Shown: piece after piece, positions 58,995 through 64,000 of the stretch
Layout: each line of letters opens with the position of its first letter
Numbering within the stretch: the first letter of the stretch is position 1
DNA from: Alisma plantago-aquatica
Lineage: Eukaryota > Streptophyta > Magnoliopsida > Alismatales > Alismataceae
Length of the DNA: 64,000 bases
Reading direction: 5' to 3'
Assembly: GCA_963693085.1 (NCBI GenBank)
Contig: OY856410.1
Span: 884,920,335-884,984,334 of the forward strand
Translations under genes and position numbers: made by a program
The notes under the pieces: generated by a model
What the model was told of the DNA's origin: nothing
Seen by the model: only the letters and a program-made list of their open reading frames with translations
Database searches by the model: none

Positions 58995-61430
58995 AAGCAG
59001 GTTGTAATACCAAAACTAGAGAATATCTTGTGTTTTGGGACACATCCCTCTACCACATATAAAAAAACTTATGGACTTCTCCTTTTGTTTAGGATATGCA
59101 AAAAGTATACTCCATGTTCTTCAGTGATTCCCCTAGGATGAAGGATTCTTATGGTAATTCTTTCTCTTTTATTAAGAACTTAAGTGATGAGACATGCACC
59201 TAGCTTGGAAGAGATATGTTGGGTTCTTTTTCTTTAACGTGGGATGAACCTTCCAATTCCATGACCAAGTAGATTAATTGGGGGATAAAGTAAGATGATG
59301 GATTTTCTTGTGAAGCTAGAGAGCTATTGTTCTCCCCGGGCCAGCATCCCAAAAGGTTAATCAAAAGTGGTGGAAGGTTAGGGTAAGGTGTTTGATCAAA
59401 ATCTAGGTATCCTCAACTACAGTAGTAACTTTGTTGAATCAATCCCTTTCCTCCTTTGGTTATCCTTATCCAACGGGGTTCCCATATTGAAACTCTTGAC
59501 AACATCCATGACGCCCTATTCTCCTTCTTATTAGGTGAGATCCTCATTGGATTTTTTTTGTAAACAATAAGAGTTCAATAGGAAGGGCTCATTTCCTTGG
59601 AACTCTAAATTGATGATAAAATTGGAAGTGAGTTGTGGTCTAGGTTACGGTAATAGTCAAAGACCACAAATATAGACATGAAAGGTGCTAGATGGTCTAG
59701 TTTTATGTCATTGTCCATACCATGGTAATGGGTGGACCAAGCCTTAACAACTAACATCTCAGTCAAATTTGAAGAACCATCTAGCTCGATAGGTTTGCAT
59801 TTACTTAGATCATTTACTCTTTGAAGATCGCTTGCCTTTTTAAATGGTTGCTTGATTTTGAAAAGATTGGATCATCTAAAAATAGATTGTTTGAATTGAA
59901 AAGATTGATAATATTTGAATGATTGTTCAATTTTGATTTATCATTAATATTAAAAATATAATGATTTCAAAATATTGTTAATCTCAAAAAGATAATCTTA
60001 GAAATATTTTAATCTTAAACATGTTGTTAATCTTATAAATGTTATTAACCTTAAAAGGTAGTCGATCTTAAAAAGGTTGTTTGATAAGATTTTTAATCTT
60101 AAAAAGATTGTTTAATTTGAAAAGATTGTTAATCTTAAAAATATTGCTTGATCCAAAATTATTGTTAATCTTTGAGAGGATTTTTAATGTTGCAAATATT
60201 TCCTGTTTGGAAAAGATTGTTAATATCAAAAATATTGTTTGATTTGAAAATATTGTCAATTTAAAAAAGATTGCTTGATTCAAAAGATTTTTAATCTTAA
60301 GAATAGTTTTGATTTAAAAAATATTGTTAATATTTGAGAATAATGTCAATCTTAAAATTTTGTTTGATTAAAAAAAAGTTAATCTTAAAAAGATTGTTTG
60401 ATTTAAAAAGATTGTTACTATTAAAATGATTGTTTGATTCAAAATGATTATTAGATTTAAAAAGAATATTGATATTTAAAAGATTATTTGATTCAAAAAG
60501 ATTATAAATCTTAGAAAGATTGTAAACCTTTAACTCTCACACGAAGGTGTTAGTGACAATCTTAAATATTTCCACAATAACCTAGACATACAATTATATA
60601 AAGAAAATGAACCTCCATTTTATCCTATGAGTTTAGATCCAATTTCATCCTCGTTCAAGCATGACTCATGTAGGTGAAGTCAGTGATTAACTTCTCTATT
60701 GAAAGATGATGCTCATCGAGGGGATAACCCAAGTTCAACGGATACTACTCCCAATACACCTTGTGACTATGGTAGTCGTAATCAACCATGAGTTTAGGAG
60801 AGGGGATGTTGTCAAGACCTTTGGACGTCCAACTTAACATTGTGCCAGTACATTCACTAGCACCCTGAATCACATCTAGGGATCAAATGTGACTTTGGCA
60901 CTGATTCCATGATGCGTAAGTTTGTAGGAGTGTAAAAAGTGAGTGCACATTTTATTTGTATCAAGCAAGCCCATAATAGCAAAGTATAAATGACAAACCA
61001 TGGGCTAATAAGAAAATAGTCACCAATATTGAACAAAGGCAACATTTTTTTGTGGTCAATATCTTCTGTTCATCCTTCCTAGATCTTTTTTTATATTTAA
61101 AGAAAACTGAATGGAAGAAGGGAAGTCGATGTTGAACCCTAAAAATGAAAGCATTCTCATAATAGGGTTAATAGAAAACCAAAAACTTTGAAAACAAAAA
61201 AGAAGAAAGGGGATGTCTTGCTAAAATATTGATCAGAGACTACATGGATGTACAATCGTGGATCACCTCAATCTGCAAACATGGGGCTCACAAATTATTG
61301 TGATGTGCATCCCTACACCTAGGTCATAAAGAAAGAGGAAATTGGAAAATAGAAAAATAGAGTGAAGAAAAGAATAGAAAGGCAAAGAATGCATGAAAAT
61401 GCTTAAGCTATGCAAATCAATAAACTTTTA
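58995..61430 (-). other. Tat element B 5' leader with micro-repeat array
   Basis: Same order as the leader of element A: conserved stretch, AT-rich array (59865-60530), conserved stretch with TCACACGAAGGTGTTAGTGAC near 60538. Everything from 59671 rightward is duplicated from 62253. Confidence 0.6.
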
Positions 61431-62252
61431 ATTCGGTCTTGGTCAGTTAGTAGTCTCTAGGCTAAGAAGGGATCTATGTTGTTGACTCTCATGTTTTCTC
61501 ACTCACTAGACATTCATGATTAATGCTAATTCTCTAGCTAATGATAAGGTTCATTCCGCATTCCACATTCTTTATCATTTTGTTCACATTCATTTCGATT
61601 TTTCCATGTTCCCACCTAATTAGTTCATTCATTTCACCAACTTTTACCCAATTTGAAGTGTTCCATGAAGAAATATTCTTATCAGACGGCAATGTAACTC
61701 GTTCACTAATTCTTCTTTTTATAAGACTTTTTTCATAAATTCCCTGTTGAGTTTTCCTAGATAAAATATTATTTTCCCATAGATATTAAATTTTCACTGA
61801 TAAATTTGAGACAATCTAAAATTATCTCTCTCTTTCATCAATCTATTCAGAATCAGTGGTTTTCCACATTTTATTATGGAATATTCATATAATAACTGGA
61901 AAAATATGAAAATAGGTTGTATCCAGCCCGGGCCACCTGACGATTGGAGCCATCTACCATGTTCCATGTGGTAGAATGCCTCAATCCTCATTCCATACCT
62001 TGTGGCACATCATGGTAACCCACCGCCTCTTTTAGAAGGTTTCATTCATAACTTCAATCCTAAAATCTACCTATAAATACATCCCACCCGTATATCCTGG
62101 GGCCTTTTTTACTATCCTAAAGTTAGAGAGCAATCTTTATCCCTCTTTTATTTTCTATATTATTCATGATCAAGTGATCTTTCCTCTAAAACCACCAACT
62201 TTTGAACATTATTAGTTTGTGAAAACAATAATATGGTTGTATTCCTAACTGC
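59671..62252. repeat. 2.58-kb tandem duplication, unit 1
   Basis: Begins TATAGACATGAAAGG and is repeated from 62253 at an offset of 2582 (2581 for part of its length). Identity is about 99% by eye (about 11 substitutions and 2 indels in 1.75 kb). The unit holds the right part of the Tat B leader plus an inverted LTR segment. In element A the homology runs straight through the position of the left breakpoint, so the breakpoint is new. Confidence 0.93.
61440..62252 (+). repeat. Inverted segment of the Tat LTR
   Basis: The reverse complement matches about 38800-39600 (ACATGGTAGATGGCTC; GTATTTATAGGTAGATTTTAGG; GTTAGGAATACAA). It lies where element B should have its 5' LTR but points the other way and has neither LTR end. 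It is an inversion or a separate insertion. Confidence 0.65.
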
Positions 62253-64000
62253 TATAGACATGAAAGGTGCTAGATGGTCTAGTTTTATGTCATTGTCCAT
62301 ACCATGGTAATGGGTGGACCAAGCCTTAACAACTAACATCTCAGTCAAATTTGAAGAACCATCTAGCTCGATAGGTTTGCATTTACTTAGATCATTTACT
62401 CTTTGAAGATCGCTTGCCTTTTTAAATGGTTGCTTGATTTTGAAAAGATTGGATCATCTAAAAATAGATTGTTTGAATTGAAAAGATTGATAATATTTGA
62501 ATGATTGTTCAATTTTGATTTATCATTAATATTAAAAATATAATTATTTCAAAATATTGTTAATCTCAAAAAGATAATCTTAGAAATATTTTAATCTTAA
62601 ACATGTTGTTAATCTTATAAATGTTATTAACCTTAAAAGGTAGCCGATCTTAAAAAGGTTGTTTGATAAGATTTTTAATCTTAAAAAGATTGTTTAATTT
62701 GAAAAGATTGTTAATCTTAAAAATATTGCTTGATCCAAAATTATTGTTAATCTTTGAGAGGATTTTTAATGTTGCAAATATTTCCTGTTTGGAAAAGATT
62801 GTTAATATCAAAAATATTGTTTGATTTGAAAATATTGTCAATTTAAAAAAGATTGCTTGATTCAAAAGATTTTTAATCTTAAGAATATTTTTGATTTAAA
62901 AAATATTGTTAATATTTGAGAATAATGTTAATCTTAAATTTTGTTTGATTAAAAAAAAGTTAATCTTAAAAAGATTGTTTGATTTAAAAAGATTGTTACT
63001 ATTAAAATGATTGTTTGATTCAAAATGATTATTAGATTTAAAAAGAATATTGATATTTAAAAGATTATTTGATTCAAAAAGATTATAAATCTTAGAAAGA
63101 TTGTAAACCATTAACTCTCACACGAAGGTGTTAGTGACAATCTTAAATATTTCCACAATAACCTAGACATACAATTATATAAAGAAAATGAACCTCCATT
63201 TTATCCTATGAGTTTAGATCCAATTTCATCCTCGTTCAAGCATGACTCATGTAGGTGAAGTCAGTGATTAACTTCTCTATTGAAAGATGATGCTCATCGA
63301 GGGGATAACCCAAGTTCAACGGATACTACTCCCAATACACCTTGTGACTATGGTAGTCGTAATCAACCATGAGTTTAGGAGAGGGGATGTTGTCAAGACC
63401 TTTGGACGTCCAACTTAACATTGTGCCAGTACATTCACTAGCACCCTGAATCACATCTAGGGATCAAATGTGACTTTGGCACTGATTCCATGATGCGTAA
63501 GTTTGTAGGAGTGTAAAAAGTGAGTGCACATTTTATTTGTATCAAGCAAGCTCATAATAGCAAAGTATAAATGACAAACCATGAGCTAATAAGAAAATAG
63601 TCACCAATATTGAACAAAGGCAACATTTTTTTCTGGTCAATATCTTATGTTCATCCTTCCTAGATATTTTTTTTATATTTAAAGAAAACTGAATGGAAGA
63701 AGGGAAGTCGATGTTGAACCCTAAAAATGAAAGAATTCTCATAATAGGGTTAATAGAAAACCAAAAACTTTGAAAACAAAAAAGAAGAAAGGGGATGTCT
63801 TGCTAAAATATTGATCAGAGACTACATGGATGTACAATCGTGGATCACCTCAATCTGCAAACATGGGGCTCACAAATTATTGTGATGTGCATCCCTACAC
63901 CTAGGTCATAAAGAAAGAGGAAATTGGAAAATAGAAAAATAGAGTGAAGAAAAGAATAGAAAGGCAAAGAATGCATGAAAATGCTTAAGCTATGCAAATC
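62253..64000. repeat. 2.58-kb tandem duplication, unit 2 (runs off the window)
   Basis: Copy of 59671-61417, including the micro-repeat array (62447-63111). Continues beyond the window, so a third unit is possible. Confidence 0.93.

Noticed and set aside
60068..60283. Asn/Ile/Lys/Phe-rich minus-strand ORFs, repeated at 62650-62865
   Set aside because: Low-complexity translation of the AT-rich micro-repeat array.

Overview
The window is repeat-dense nuclear DNA of a flowering plant. It is made almost entirely of nested, tandem and decayed LTR retrotransposons of three kinds: Ty1/copia, Ty3/gypsy chromovirus and Ty3/gypsy Tat/Ogre-like. I recognise no host gene, tRNA, rRNA or CRISPR array. Long plant-type LTRs, an initiator-Met-like primer site, a C-terminal chromodomain, telobox motifs and a poly(A)-tailed non-LTR insertion all fit an angiosperm intergenic region. 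The species cannot be named from this.

Layout. 1-4665: 3' half of a copia element on the + strand (broken pol plus a complete 2.27-kb LTR). 4671-7292: an old gypsy-type LTR on the minus strand. 7293-9690: a second copia relative, minus strand, truncated and decayed. 9691-28682: the main object, a tandem array of a Tekay/Del-type chromovirus on the minus strand with a period of about 8160 bp (partial internal region, LTR-A, full internal region, LTR-B, partial internal region). 28683-30315: an older LTR of the same type in the opposite orientation, carrying a 33-bp minisatellite. 33780-34880: a decayed transposon-type ORF. 36301-37494: a non-LTR retroelement with a 20-bp target-site duplication and no reverse transcriptase. 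38191-54640: a decayed, nearly complete Tat/Ogre-like element on the minus strand, with an antisense extra ORF downstream of pol. 54641-61440: a second, truncated copy of that element. 59671-64000: a recent 2.58-kb tandem duplication running off the window.

The most interesting signal is in the chromovirus. Gag and Pol are in different frames and separated by a 74-nt segment with GT and AG ends, a CTAAT branch-like motif and 68% A+T. Removing it would fuse Gag to Pol in frame at an EG|M junction, while the unspliced RNA stops four codons after the donor. This suggests that splicing sets the Gag:Gag-Pol ratio. All copies here carry stops or frameshifts, so none looks autonomous. Their shared and private lesions give an order of duplication.

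Other signals: a 21-bp-phased array of semi-palindromes in the copia U3, echoed in a gypsy-type LTR; AT-rich micro-repeat arrays in the Tat leader; a templated 27-bp duplication at a copia/gypsy junction; and telobox clusters in the chromovirus LTRs. All percentages and counts were made by eye.
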